Below are positions 1 through 5,518 of a DNA stretch of 5,537 bases, in pieces. A model generated the notes under the pieces. That model did not search any database, was not told the origin of the DNA, and worked only from the letters and a program-made list of their open reading frames with translations. This DNA comes from Dehalococcoidia bacterium (GTDB lineage: Bacteria; Chloroflexota; Dehalococcoidia; GIF9; UBA5629). The number at the start of each line of letters is the position of its first letter. Within the stretch, counting starts at the first letter, position 1. The position numbers and the translations under genes were made by a program. The stretch is from positions 1-5,537 of the forward strand of contig JACNFS010000207.1 in NCBI GenBank assembly GCA_014384515.1, in the 5' to 3' direction.

Positions 1-44
1 ATGGAATCCACGGATTAAGGTGGGGGTGACAACAGGTGCCCCCC

Positions 45-87
45 TCCCTCTGGCTCCCTCCCGCCAGCGGAGGGAGGACTTCAGGGA
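45..87. repeat. G+C-rich inverted repeat, hairpin 1
   Basis: CTCCCTCC (54-61) pairs perfectly with GGAGGGAG (69-76) around a 7-base loop. After short internal mismatches the stem extends outward through TCCCT (45-49) and AGGGA (83-87). No T-run follows on either strand, so a rho-independent terminator is unlikely. It is the first of three hairpins built on related CCCTC/GAGGG words. Confidence 0.6.
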
Positions 88-106
88 CGATGGTGTGAGG
101 CTGTCT

Positions 107-148
107 CGTTCTCTCCCCCTCCTTTGACAAAAGGGCTAAGGAGAAACG
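107..148. repeat. Imperfect inverted repeat, hairpin 2
   Basis: CGTT (107-110) and TCTCC (112-116) pair with GGAGA (140-144) and AACG (145-148), leaving one bulged base. An inner stem CCTTT (121-125) pairs with AAAGG (130-134) around GACA. The structure is broken by mismatches and looks like a degenerate repeat rather than a functional terminator. Confidence 0.4.
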
Positions 149-182
149 TTCCCTCTTTCGTTACGAGAAAGAATACCGAAAT

Positions 183-211
183 TCACCCTCTCCCGTCAAG
201 GGAGAGGGTGA
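183..211. repeat. Inverted repeat CACCCTCTCCC / GGGAGAGGGTG, hairpin 3
   Basis: A perfect 12-bp stem (183-194 with 200-211) surrounds the 5-base loop GTCAA. It is followed by AGGGTGA, giving the 'gagggtgagggtga' wording that I recognise as a widespread bacterial intergenic (REP/MITE-like) repeat. This family identification is from memory. There is no T-tract, so it is not a canonical terminator. Confidence 0.65.
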
Positions 212-226
212 GGGTGAACGGAGATC

Positions 227-350
227 AAAAGTTAAAGATCAAAAACCAAAATCACAAATGAAAATGCAAATATTGCCTTTTTGTCCCTCAGAGCTAGGCC
301 GCTGAACTCCTTTTTTGACTTGTAATTTCGCGTTTTACATTTTAACTTTT
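227..350. repeat. A+T-rich imperfect palindromic element
   Basis: AAAAGTTAAA at 227-236 is matched exactly by its reverse complement at 341-350. The next 24 bases inward continue the match imperfectly, about 14 of 24 by hand alignment. The core between the arms is unrelated sequence. The base composition differs sharply from the G+C-rich hairpins on its left. Such long A-rich/T-rich palindromes resemble miniature non-coding mobile or repeat elements in environmental Chloroflexota genomes. No target-site duplication could be fixed. Confidence 0.5.
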
Positions 351-397
351 ACATTTCCACCTGGTCGGGTCGGGGGCCTGACACTCACGGATAATGC

Positions 398-423
398 GTC
401 ACTTGTGAGCAGGTGCCTCCTAC
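398..423 (+). repeat. 26-bp direct repeat, copy 1
   Basis: This copy matches 801-826 at 22 of 26 positions. The shared core is GTCAC, TGTG, GCAGGTG, CTC and TAC, in that order and spacing. Its internal dyad is imperfect: GTCACTTG and CAGGTGCC pair at 6 of 8 positions. Copy 2 keeps the dyad perfectly, so this copy may be the decayed one. Confidence 0.6.
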
Positions 424-493
424 GTAACACAGGGAGGTCTTGAAATCTTGGAACCTTGGGTTTGTCTAGGAATCAGGATTGAACCGATGTAGT

Positions 494-511
494 GCGACCT
501 TTTAAGGTCGC
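494..511. promoter_or_regulatory. Perfect 18-bp palindrome
   Basis: GCGACCTT (494-501) and AAGGTCGC (504-511) are exact inverted copies separated by TT. The size and symmetry would suit a dimeric repressor site, or the base of a repeat-derived hairpin. No gene start lies nearby on either strand, which argues against an operator. The assignment as regulatory is only a possibility. Confidence 0.35.
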
Positions 512-800
512 CTGGGGGTTCGGGCGAGGCTGGGTTTTCGCTTCACTCGCAATGACATTCCTGGCGCTACATGTTGACACCCGCCAACGACGTAGGGACA
601 GACCTTCACTGTTGATCCCTTTGACCTATTTCGAGAAGATCCCTGGGGCGCCACACCCGCCTACGGGTGACTGCCCTACACTTCGCGTGTCCCGACTGCC
701 ATGCTCCCACCATTTATGCAACGTCTTGCACTCAAGAATCCATAATGCTCACGTCTTTCATGATTGCTAGCGTTTTCAAATTGGATTCGAACGCGGTGAG

Positions 801-826
801 GTCACCTGTGGGCAGGTGACTCTTAC
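801..826 (+). repeat. 26-bp direct repeat, copy 2, with perfect dyad
   Basis: GTCACCTG (801-808) and CAGGTGAC (813-820) form a perfect 8-bp inverted repeat around TGGG. The whole unit repeats copy 1 (398-423) with four mismatches. It lies about 50 bp upstream of the likely -10 box at 878-883, so it could be a transcription-factor site for the gene at 960. It could equally be the second end of a 429-bp repeat-bounded segment. Confidence 0.6.
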
Positions 827-877
827 AAAAGGTCAGTTGTGTTCTGCGGGGATGTTCCATTTCGTTTTGGCTGGGTG

Positions 878-883
878 TATAAT
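878..883 (+). promoter_or_regulatory. Likely promoter -10 box (TATAAT) for the zinc-ribbon gene
   Basis: TATAAT is a perfect sigma-70 -10 consensus, preceded by GGGTG. The best -35 candidate at 17-bp spacing is TTCCAT (855-860), which is poor. The promoter would then depend on the strong -10 or on an activator. Transcription would start near 890 and leave a leader of roughly 70 bases before the ATG at 960. The dyad at 801-820 lies upstream, in a plausible activator position. Confidence 0.5.
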
Positions 884-945
884 CCACGCAACATGGCGTG
901 CGAGACTGAGCCTAGGTGGCACGGTGGCGCCTTGAGAGAAGGGGC

Positions 946-952
946 AAAGGGA
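946..952 (+). promoter_or_regulatory. Ribosome binding site of the gene at 960
   Basis: AAAGGGA lies 7 bases before the ATG at 960. The match to AGGAGG is moderate but well spaced, and it supports this start. Confidence 0.5.
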
Positions 953-959
953 AGTCAAG

Positions 960-2099
960 ATGCAACAAACGTTCCCCTGTACCAAGTGCGGTGCGCAAAA
1001 CCCTGTAGGTCAGCGGTTTTGTGGTGCCTGTGGGGAGAGCTTTCAATACAATTGTCCGTGCTGCAGTGGCCTCATTGATCCCGCATTTAGATTCTGCCCG
1101 AATTGTCGTGTACAGCTCGGTTGGGGAATCCAGCAGCAACCAGGGTGGATACCGCAGCAGCCGACGTGGGCTCCACCTGCGCGAAGGAGCCAACCGTCAT
1201 CAGCAACGCCGATTCTGGTATTGGTGCTAATTGTCCTGCTGGTTGGCCTTGGTGGCGTTAGCTACTGGGCTTTTGGCCCTTCTTCACCGAACTCACCACC
1301 GAACTCATCTCTGCAATCTGGCTCCGAATCCGAATCATACTGGCAACCCGCATCTGAACCTGAACCGTACAGGCAATACCCATCCGAATTTGAGGCACAC
1401 GGACAACCTCCGTACGCCAAGGCATCGGGCGAGCGTATTCACCTGACTAACAATCCCGATGCCAAGGACGTTAGCTTCGCTGAGTTGAAGTCTTTCATCC
1501 TCGAAGACGACACTGATGAAGAAACGTACGTGCCAGGGGTGAGAATGTGCGGAGCTTTCGCTGAAACATTACATGACAATGCCGAACGTGCTGGCATTAG
1601 AGCTGCCTGGGTCGGTGTGGATTTTGAGGATGATAGCATAGGACATGCTCTCAATGGCTTCCAGACTACAGATAGAGGTTTCGTGTATATTGACTGCACC
1701 GGGGAGGGACTAAGACCGGTAATCAGCGAACAATGGCTATATAAGGAAGCTCACCCTTGCGAAAATGACAAAGTAGCTTATGTTGAGATAGGTAACGAAT
1801 ACGGAGTTATAAGCATCGATCAGGCCCAGTTGCTGCAGTATAGCTTTCACGTTGAATATGGTCAGTACTGGCAGAAATGTGAGGATATGTTGGGAGAGTA
1901 TAACAACGAGGTCGCCAGGTATAATGAAGAGATCAGTGCCAAAGTCTACAATGAGGGTTCTCCAGAACTGGCAGCGATCGAGGCTTGGGAAGCAGAGCTA
2001 CGTGAAAAGGAGCGAATGCTAGATGAGCTGGCAGACAAGCTAGGTAACTGCTGGTTTGAACCGTTGGGCATCGTTGAGACCGTGGAGATATACTGGTAG
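960..2099 (+). CDS. Membrane-anchored double zinc-ribbon protein with transglutaminase-like domain
   Basis: The 379-residue protein is mosaic. Residues 7-49 form two zinc ribbons: Cys7/10/21/24 and Cys32 (or 34)/35/46/49, similar to the DZR family. A Q/P/W-rich stretch (55-73) and Arg75-Arg76 precede one hydrophobic helix (about 84-105). By the positive-inside rule the ribbons lie in the cytoplasm and the rest outside. Residues 122-151 are three degenerate 10-residue repeats. Residues 160-250 resemble a transglutaminase/papain-like fold, with candidate triad Cys197 (MCGAFAE), His229 (GHALNGF) and Asp245 (YIDCTGE). Residues 300-362 are charged, helical and possibly coiled coil. I recall the combination of the GHALN, TTDRG and YIDCTG motifs from Dehalococcoidia hypothetical proteins. 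No function is established; extracellular peptidase, cross-linking or non-catalytic binding roles are all possible. The start fits the ribosome site at 946-952. There is no signal peptide, so the helix would act as the anchor. Confidence 0.88.
   Translation: MQQTFPCTKCGAQNPVGQRFCGACGESFQYNCPCCSGLIDPAFRFCPNCRVQLGWGIQQQPGWIPQQPTWAPPARRSQPSSATPILVLVLIVLLVGLGGVSYWAFGPSSPNSPPNSSLQSGSESESYWQPASEPEPYRQYPSEFEAHGQPPYAKASGERIHLTNNPDAKDVSFAELKSFILEDDTDEETYVPGVRMCGAFAETLHDNAERAGIRAAWVGVDFEDDSIGHALNGFQTTDRGFVYIDCTGEGLRPVISEQWLYKEAHPCENDKVAYVEIGNEYGVISIDQAQLLQYSFHVEYGQYWQKCEDMLGEYNNEVARYNEEISAKVYNEGSPELAAIEAWEAELREKERMLDELADKLGNCWFEPLGIVETVEIYW
1323..1412 (+). repeat. Three tandem 30-bp units inside the coding sequence
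   Basis: Units at 1323-1352, 1353-1382 and 1383-1412 each encode ten residues starting SE: SESESYWQPA, SEPEPYRQYP and SEFEAHGQPP. They stay in frame and form an acidic, proline- and glutamine-rich linker between the membrane helix and the transglutaminase-like domain. A shorter 12-bp repeat (ACCGAACTCACC / ACCGAACTCATC) precedes them near 1287-1310. The units probably arose by slippage or unequal exchange and may vary in number between strains. Confidence 0.75.
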
Positions 2100-2263
2100 C
2101 CATTGGTTCATAATCATAATCGGTGGGCTCATCCAATAACTGCCCAGTCATAATCAGTAGAGCAGGTTTGAATAGTGCTCGGTACGGTCAGCAAGAGGCG
2201 ATGCCATCCGGCAAGTGTTCCCGTGTCATAAGGATGGTTGGCGAGATTACGTAGGTCAGCTAT
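2100..2263. other. Spacer between convergent genes, no clear terminator
   Basis: This 164-bp stretch lies between the stop of the zinc-ribbon gene (+) and the stop of the glycyl radical enzyme (-). No hairpin followed by a T-run is visible on either strand. The best inverted pair is CCATCC (2204-2209) with GGATGG (2232-2237), which has a 22-base loop and is weak. CATAATC occurs three times (2109-2155). No open frame for an activase or other gene downstream of the enzyme is present. Confidence 0.6.
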
Positions 2264-4684
2264 TCACGGCAGCTTGCAGTGCTCCGTTCGGGAAATGATT
2301 TCGTCCTGGACTTCTTTGCTGAGGTCGGCAAAATAAGCGGAGTAACCAGCTACCCTTACCATTAGGCCAGGGTAGTTTTGGGGGTTCTGCTGCGCATCAA
2401 CAAGGGTTTGTTTGTCAATAACGTTCAGTTGCAGATGCATGCCGCCGAGCCCAAAGTAGGCTCTGATTAGCGAGGCCAAATTCCTTGTTCCCTCAGCGCC
2501 CTTCAAATGATCAGGGTTGAACTTGAGATTGAAGGCTACGCCATTGGTGGCTAGGAGGTAATTCAATTTAGCCCCCGATTTGAGTGCCGCCGTTGGCCCT
2601 TTCCTGTCCAGGCCGGTGCAAGGTGAGATACCATTAGCAAAGCTCTCAAAGGCTTTCCTGCCGCTGGGTAGTGCGCCGACGAGCTTGCCAAACCCCTGGT
2701 GGTTGGTCATGGACAGGAACCCCGGCAGATAGACGCCTCCTCTCGGATTGGAATGTTTGGCTACCTCCTGGCAAAAGATCTCTGCCACTTTTCGGGCATA
2801 CATATCGGGCAGGTCTTCATCATTGCCGTATTTGGGGACCCGATTCAAAATCAACTGATGCAACCTTTCGTGACCTTCAAAGTCGTCCTCTATTGCCTGA
2901 AGGAGCTCGTCCATAGTAGTCCGCTTCTCCGTGAAGACTAACTGGTCTATGGCGGCTAGAGAATCAGCGACATCAGCCGTTCCCACACCTTGTACACCGG
3001 TGAAGTTATATACAGCTCCGCCCGCAGTGACATCTTTTCCCGTCTCCAAGCAACCCTCGATGGTTGCTGATAACAGAGGGCTGGGATACAACTCTCGATG
3101 AGCAATGCCTAAGGCATTCAAGCCGATCACCATCTGCTCCACGAGATAAGCCACTTGCTGACGAAAGGCGCTGAGGACATCGTCCATACTCTTAAACTGT
3201 CTTGGGTCGCCGGTCTTGATGCCGATGTCTTCCAGCATAACCGGGCTGTAGCCATTATTGAGGGCCATCTCAAGGCAGATAGGCAAGCTCATCAGGGCGG
3301 CATCGGTGGAACCAAATGCCTTGCGGGGGACTGATATCTCCACACAACCGATGACTACGTAGTCGCGGGCGTCTTCCTTCTTGATGCCCTTTTCCATAAG
3401 GGCAGGGATGATTACATCGTCGTTTACCAGTGCTGGCATTCCCCCGCCACCTTTAATCACTTCACAGACCCTGCTCAAGTATTCATCAGGCGAGTCCTTA
3501 TGAACCCTAGCGTGGAGGTTGGGCTCTCTGGTCTTGACCAGGTCTCTGGTTTCCAAGATGAGGTAGGTGAGCTTATTGGTGGCATCCAGGCCGTCTTGAG
3601 TCATGCCGCCGATGCTGATGGCTGGATTGGTAGGAAAACCGCTGAAAAAGATGGCAATGCTCTCACCAAAGAGAGGCACAATCTCAGATATCTTGATGAA
3701 AAAGCAGCCCAGCAACTCTATAGCTTCTTCGTCTGTCAAAACACCTCTTTCTAAGTCTCTCTGATAGTAAGGATAGAGGTACTGGTCCAGTCGGCCCGGG
3801 CATAGGGCTTGTTCATAATTCTCCTGGTGGAGGGCAATCTCTAAGAACCACAAACCCTGAAGGGCTTCGCGAAAAGAAGCGGCTGGCTTGGCTGGAGCTC
3901 TTTTACAGACTTCAGCAATTTCCATTAACTCAGACCTTCTCGCCGGGTCTGTTTCCAGTTCGGCCAATTTTGAAGCTTCCTGCTGGTATCTTTGAGCGAA
4001 TTCAATAACGCCCTTGCACACTAGTTCCACTGCTTTGTAGAAGGAACGCTTTTTGAGTTCTTCGGGGTTTCCTGCCGGTGATCTGTCCATGTCCCTGATT
4101 TTCTCTCTGGCTTCCTCTATCAGCCCCTCAACTCCTACTTTTAGGATTGTTTCAAAGTCCGGAGCGGTATGAGAGATACCACCGGCTTCGGTTAGCAGGA
4201 AAAAGCCAAACTTTTCCAGCAGAGATATGGGCGTTGGTGGCGATGTGAAGTCATCAGCATAGTCAGCCAGCACCTTATCCTGCCAGAAGGGGAAAATCTC
4301 TTTGTCTAATTCCTGTATTTCTGCATCGCTAATTTCGAGAGAATCTACCTCCCGTTCTCTTAGCATATCCAGTTCTGGCCAGATGAGGAGACCGATGAAT
4401 TCAGGATAGATGATTGCCCCAACCGGCTTGCTGGTGATACCTCCGACAATCAACTCATCTGGATATATCTTTACGTCTAATTTCCTTAGAATGTGAGCTA
4501 CTGCCTTGGCCCGTCTTATAACTGGTGGCTCAAACCAGGCATCCGGCCCTTTCATGTATTCGGTAAGATACCGCGCCCTTTGAACGCAGACTTCTTTCTT
4601 TGCCCTTAGAAGCCCATCATAAAGCCGGGACAACCTGGGAAAGGAGTTGAGGGTCCTTTCTAGTGTTGCCGCTTCTTTGGCCAT
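2264..4684 (-). CDS. Glycyl radical enzyme, dehydratase/lyase type, substrate unknown
   Basis: The 806-residue protein has a full PFL-like domain (about 10-660) followed by a glycine-radical domain (about 680-795). Gly780 in RVAGY is the radical site. Cys447 in VIGCVEI is the thiyl-radical cysteine. It is single, unlike the Cys-Cys pair of pyruvate formate-lyase. His172, Glu449 and Asp461 match the spacing of His164, Cys433, Glu435 and Asp447 in B12-independent glycerol dehydratase, which removes water by radical chemistry. The C-terminal blocks ALPSGRKA, NGISP and GPTA are typical of the family. Gln292 and Ala293, just before PGRLDQ, occupy positions where I recall His281 and Ser282 contacting glycerol, so the substrate probably differs. 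The enzyme should be cytoplasmic and oxygen-sensitive, and should need a radical-SAM activase that is not in this window. AAGGAGG with 8-base spacing fixes the start. It lies 16 bp behind the SCP2-like gene. Choline lyase, hydroxyproline dehydratase, isethionate lyase and other activities cannot be separated by eye. Confidence 0.95.
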   Translation of the reverse strand: MAKEAATLERTLNSFPRLSRLYDGLLRAKKEVCVQRARYLTEYMKGPDAWFEPPVIRRAKAVAHILRKLDVKIYPDELIVGGITSKPVGAIIYPEFIGLLIWPELDMLREREVDSLEISDAEIQELDKEIFPFWQDKVLADYADDFTSPPTPISLLEKFGFFLLTEAGGISHTAPDFETILKVGVEGLIEEAREKIRDMDRSPAGNPEELKKRSFYKAVELVCKGVIEFAQRYQQEASKLAELETDPARRSELMEIAEVCKRAPAKPAASFREALQGLWFLEIALHQENYEQALCPGRLDQYLYPYYQRDLERGVLTDEEAIELLGCFFIKISEIVPLFGESIAIFFSGFPTNPAISIGGMTQDGLDATNKLTYLILETRDLVKTREPNLHARVHKDSPDEYLSRVCEVIKGGGGMPALVNDDVIIPALMEKGIKKEDARDYVVIGCVEISVPRKAFGSTDAALMSLPICLEMALNNGYSPVMLEDIGIKTGDPRQFKSMDDVLSAFRQQVAYLVEQMVIGLNALGIAHRELYPSPLLSATIEGCLETGKDVTAGGAVYNFTGVQGVGTADVADSLAAIDQLVFTEKRTTMDELLQAIEDDFEGHERLHQLILNRVPKYGNDEDLPDMYARKVAEIFCQEVAKHSNPRGGVYLPGFLSMTNHQGFGKLVGALPSGRKAFESFANGISPCTGLDRKGPTAALKSGAKLNYLLATNGVAFNLKFNPDHLKGAEGTRNLASLIRAYFGLGGMHLQLNVIDKQTLVDAQQNPQNYPGLMVRVAGYSAYFADLSKEVQDEIISRTEHCKLP

Positions 4685-4692
4685 GTAAACCG

Positions 4693-4699
4693 CCTCCTT
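4693..4699 (-). promoter_or_regulatory. Strong ribosome binding site of the glycyl radical enzyme
   Basis: On the minus strand AAGGAGG lies 8 bases before the ATG at 4684. It falls inside the 16-bp gap after the TGA of the upstream gene. The near-perfect Shine-Dalgarno match settles the start and points to high, independent translation of the enzyme within the shared transcript. Confidence 0.85.
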
Positions 4700-4700
4700 C

Positions 4701-5141
4701 TCATTCCTCTATGGGGATACCCATGCAAACCTTGTTCCAGGAATTCAGCCCTTTCATGTATTTCATAGCTTCGGCTTTGGGGCCTTCGATTTTGTACTTT
4801 GGGTTGGTGAGGAGCTTCAAAATGCCTATTTCGCCCTTATTCAAGGCCAGAAGCATTTCAAAGGGGGCGCTGGTTCTGGCTCTGGTTGCTGACTTGTCGA
4901 AAGGGAGCTCTCGGATTTCCTTCGCCGGGGCCGGCTTAGCTTCCCAGGCAATATTGAGGCATTTGCCTTTCTCAAATTCCCAGTAGGCGATGCGGTCAGT
5001 GCCGTCAGGACAATCATAGATGCGAAAACAGAAAGTGCCGGTTAAGTTCTTGGCTGCCGCCAGGTGCTTAAGGTCACCATTTAGCCTTTTATGGGCCTCT
5101 TCGCACCACTCCTTGGAGTAGTACTTGAAGTTTCTATTCAT
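4701..5141 (-). CDS. SCP2-like (sterol carrier protein 2 fold) small protein
   Basis: The 146-residue protein has no signal peptide or membrane segment and should be cytoplasmic. After a charged N-terminal helix (about 9-30), the pattern GTFCFRIYD (35-43) then DRIAYWEFEKGKCLNIAW (49-66) suits paired beta strands. The C-terminal half matches the SCP2 style: an APFEMLLALNKGEIGILKLL helix-turn (92-111), then YKIEGPKAEAMKYMKGL (116-132). SCP2 domains bind lipids, fatty acyl chains or other apolar ligands in a hydrophobic tunnel. The family call is by pattern only. The gene is the first of a two-gene operon; its TGA is 16 bp before the enzyme's ATG. The start has a GAGGGAG-type ribosome site two bases upstream, which is tight but acceptable. 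Five cysteines (13, 38, 44, 61, 139) are notable for its size. Its likely job, inferred from context, is to hold or deliver a hydrophobic substrate, product or cofactor for the glycyl radical enzyme. Confidence 0.85.
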   Translation of the reverse strand: MNRNFKYYSKEWCEEAHKRLNGDLKHLAAAKNLTGTFCFRIYDCPDGTDRIAYWEFEKGKCLNIAWEAKPAPAKEIRELPFDKSATRARTSAPFEMLLALNKGEIGILKLLTNPKYKIEGPKAEAMKYMKGLNSWNKVCMGIPIEE

Positions 5142-5275
5142 ATCTCCCTCTCATCAGATGGGTGAAACAATTGGGCGCGGTTGCTTATGTGGCTAAAGCT
5201 TTCTCTCTGGACACCTTTCTTTCTAAGTTTACCCTCTCACTTTGGCCACGTAATCGGAAGGGTGGCTGATTTTGT

Positions 5276-5315
5276 TCGGAGAAAGGGTTGACCTCAAAGT
5301 CAACCCTTTCTCCGA
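5276..5315. promoter_or_regulatory. Perfect 17-bp stem, 6-base loop hairpin upstream of the operon
   Basis: Positions 5276-5292 and 5299-5315 are exact inverted complements around the loop CTCAAA. It is the strongest secondary structure in the window. Neither strand has a T-run after the stem, so it is not a standard intrinsic terminator. It lies about 135 bp upstream of the SCP2-like ATG. If transcription starts further right, it would be in the leader RNA as an attenuator, processing site or stabilising structure. A large operator, a terminator of an upstream minus-strand gene or a repeat element are alternatives. Confidence 0.75.
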
Positions 5316-5322
5316 TGCGCGA

Positions 5323-5338
5323 TCATACTTTAGTATGA
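5323..5338. promoter_or_regulatory. Operator-like dyad TCATACT-TT-AGTATGA
   Basis: Two perfect 7-base arms flank TT, giving a 16-bp site of the size used by dimeric regulators. On the minus strand it overlaps the hexamer TATGAT, which is one base from the -10 consensus. A bound regulator would block a promoter there. No regulator gene is visible in the window to pair with it. Confidence 0.45.
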
Positions 5339-5499
5339 CTGGAGGCGGATGATACCCCTCTTGAAAGCTTAAGTACGGTCGTTCACACCTAACCCTTGAA
5401 AAGCACCGGTGAGGTTTTTTCGAATCTCGTCTTATGTTGCCTACTTCAAGGTAACTTATTGGCCGAGCCGAAGAGAACCACTCACCTCCGTTTCGTATG

Positions 5500-5518
5500 T
5501 GATACTTCAACTGTATCA
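5500..5518. promoter_or_regulatory. Inverted repeat TGATAC-n7-GTATCA
   Basis: Six-base arms (5500-5505 and 5513-5518) flank a 7-base spacer. The half-site resembles that of the dyad at 5323-5338 (TCATAC), and a single TGATAC half-site lies at 5350-5355. It could be a second site for the same regulator, but arms this short can arise by chance. Confidence 0.25.

Larger units (their letters stand above)
1..959. other. Gene-poor, repeat-rich intergenic region
   Basis: No reading frame here looks like a real gene. The open frames translate into low-complexity or repeat-derived peptides. One of them (492-770) contains the string ASLAMT, which I recognise as the typical translation of a common intergenic repeat ending in 'cgcaatgac' (here near 545-554). 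The region holds three successive G+C-rich hairpins, an A+T-rich palindrome, two copies of a dyad-containing 26-bp repeat, a short palindrome and a small hairpin at 654-669 (CACCCG, four-base loop, CGGGTG). It ends in a promoter for the gene at 960. The pieces look like decayed copies of several intergenic repeat families, which is an inference because no other copies of most of them are visible here. Confidence 0.7.

Noticed and set aside
492..770. Open frame of 92 codons on the + strand
   Set aside because: It begins inside a palindrome, includes the ASLAMT string typical of translated intergenic repeat, has no convincing ribosome site and shows no domain.
783..792. GGATTCGAAC, the reverse complement of a tRNA T-loop word GTTCGAATCC
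   Set aside because: The bases on either side do not pair into a T-stem, and no acceptor, anticodon or D arm can be built around it.
398..826. Two similar repeats suggesting a CRISPR array
   Set aside because: There are only two imperfect copies separated by about 400 bp, with no regular spacers and no cas genes.
2204..2237. Inverted repeat CCATCC/GGATGG as a bidirectional terminator
   Set aside because: The stem is only 6 bp with a 22-base loop and there is no T-run on either strand.
2671..3754. Open frames on the + strand within 2671-2941 and 3500-3754
   Set aside because: They lie antisense within the strongly supported glycyl radical enzyme gene and show no domain; they are mirror frames of its codons.
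2264..4684. Pyruvate formate-lyase or benzylsuccinate synthase assignment
   Set aside because: Pyruvate formate-lyase needs two adjacent catalytic cysteines, and only one is present in GCVE. The small subunits that accompany benzylsuccinate synthase are missing, and 806 residues is shorter than its usual large subunit.
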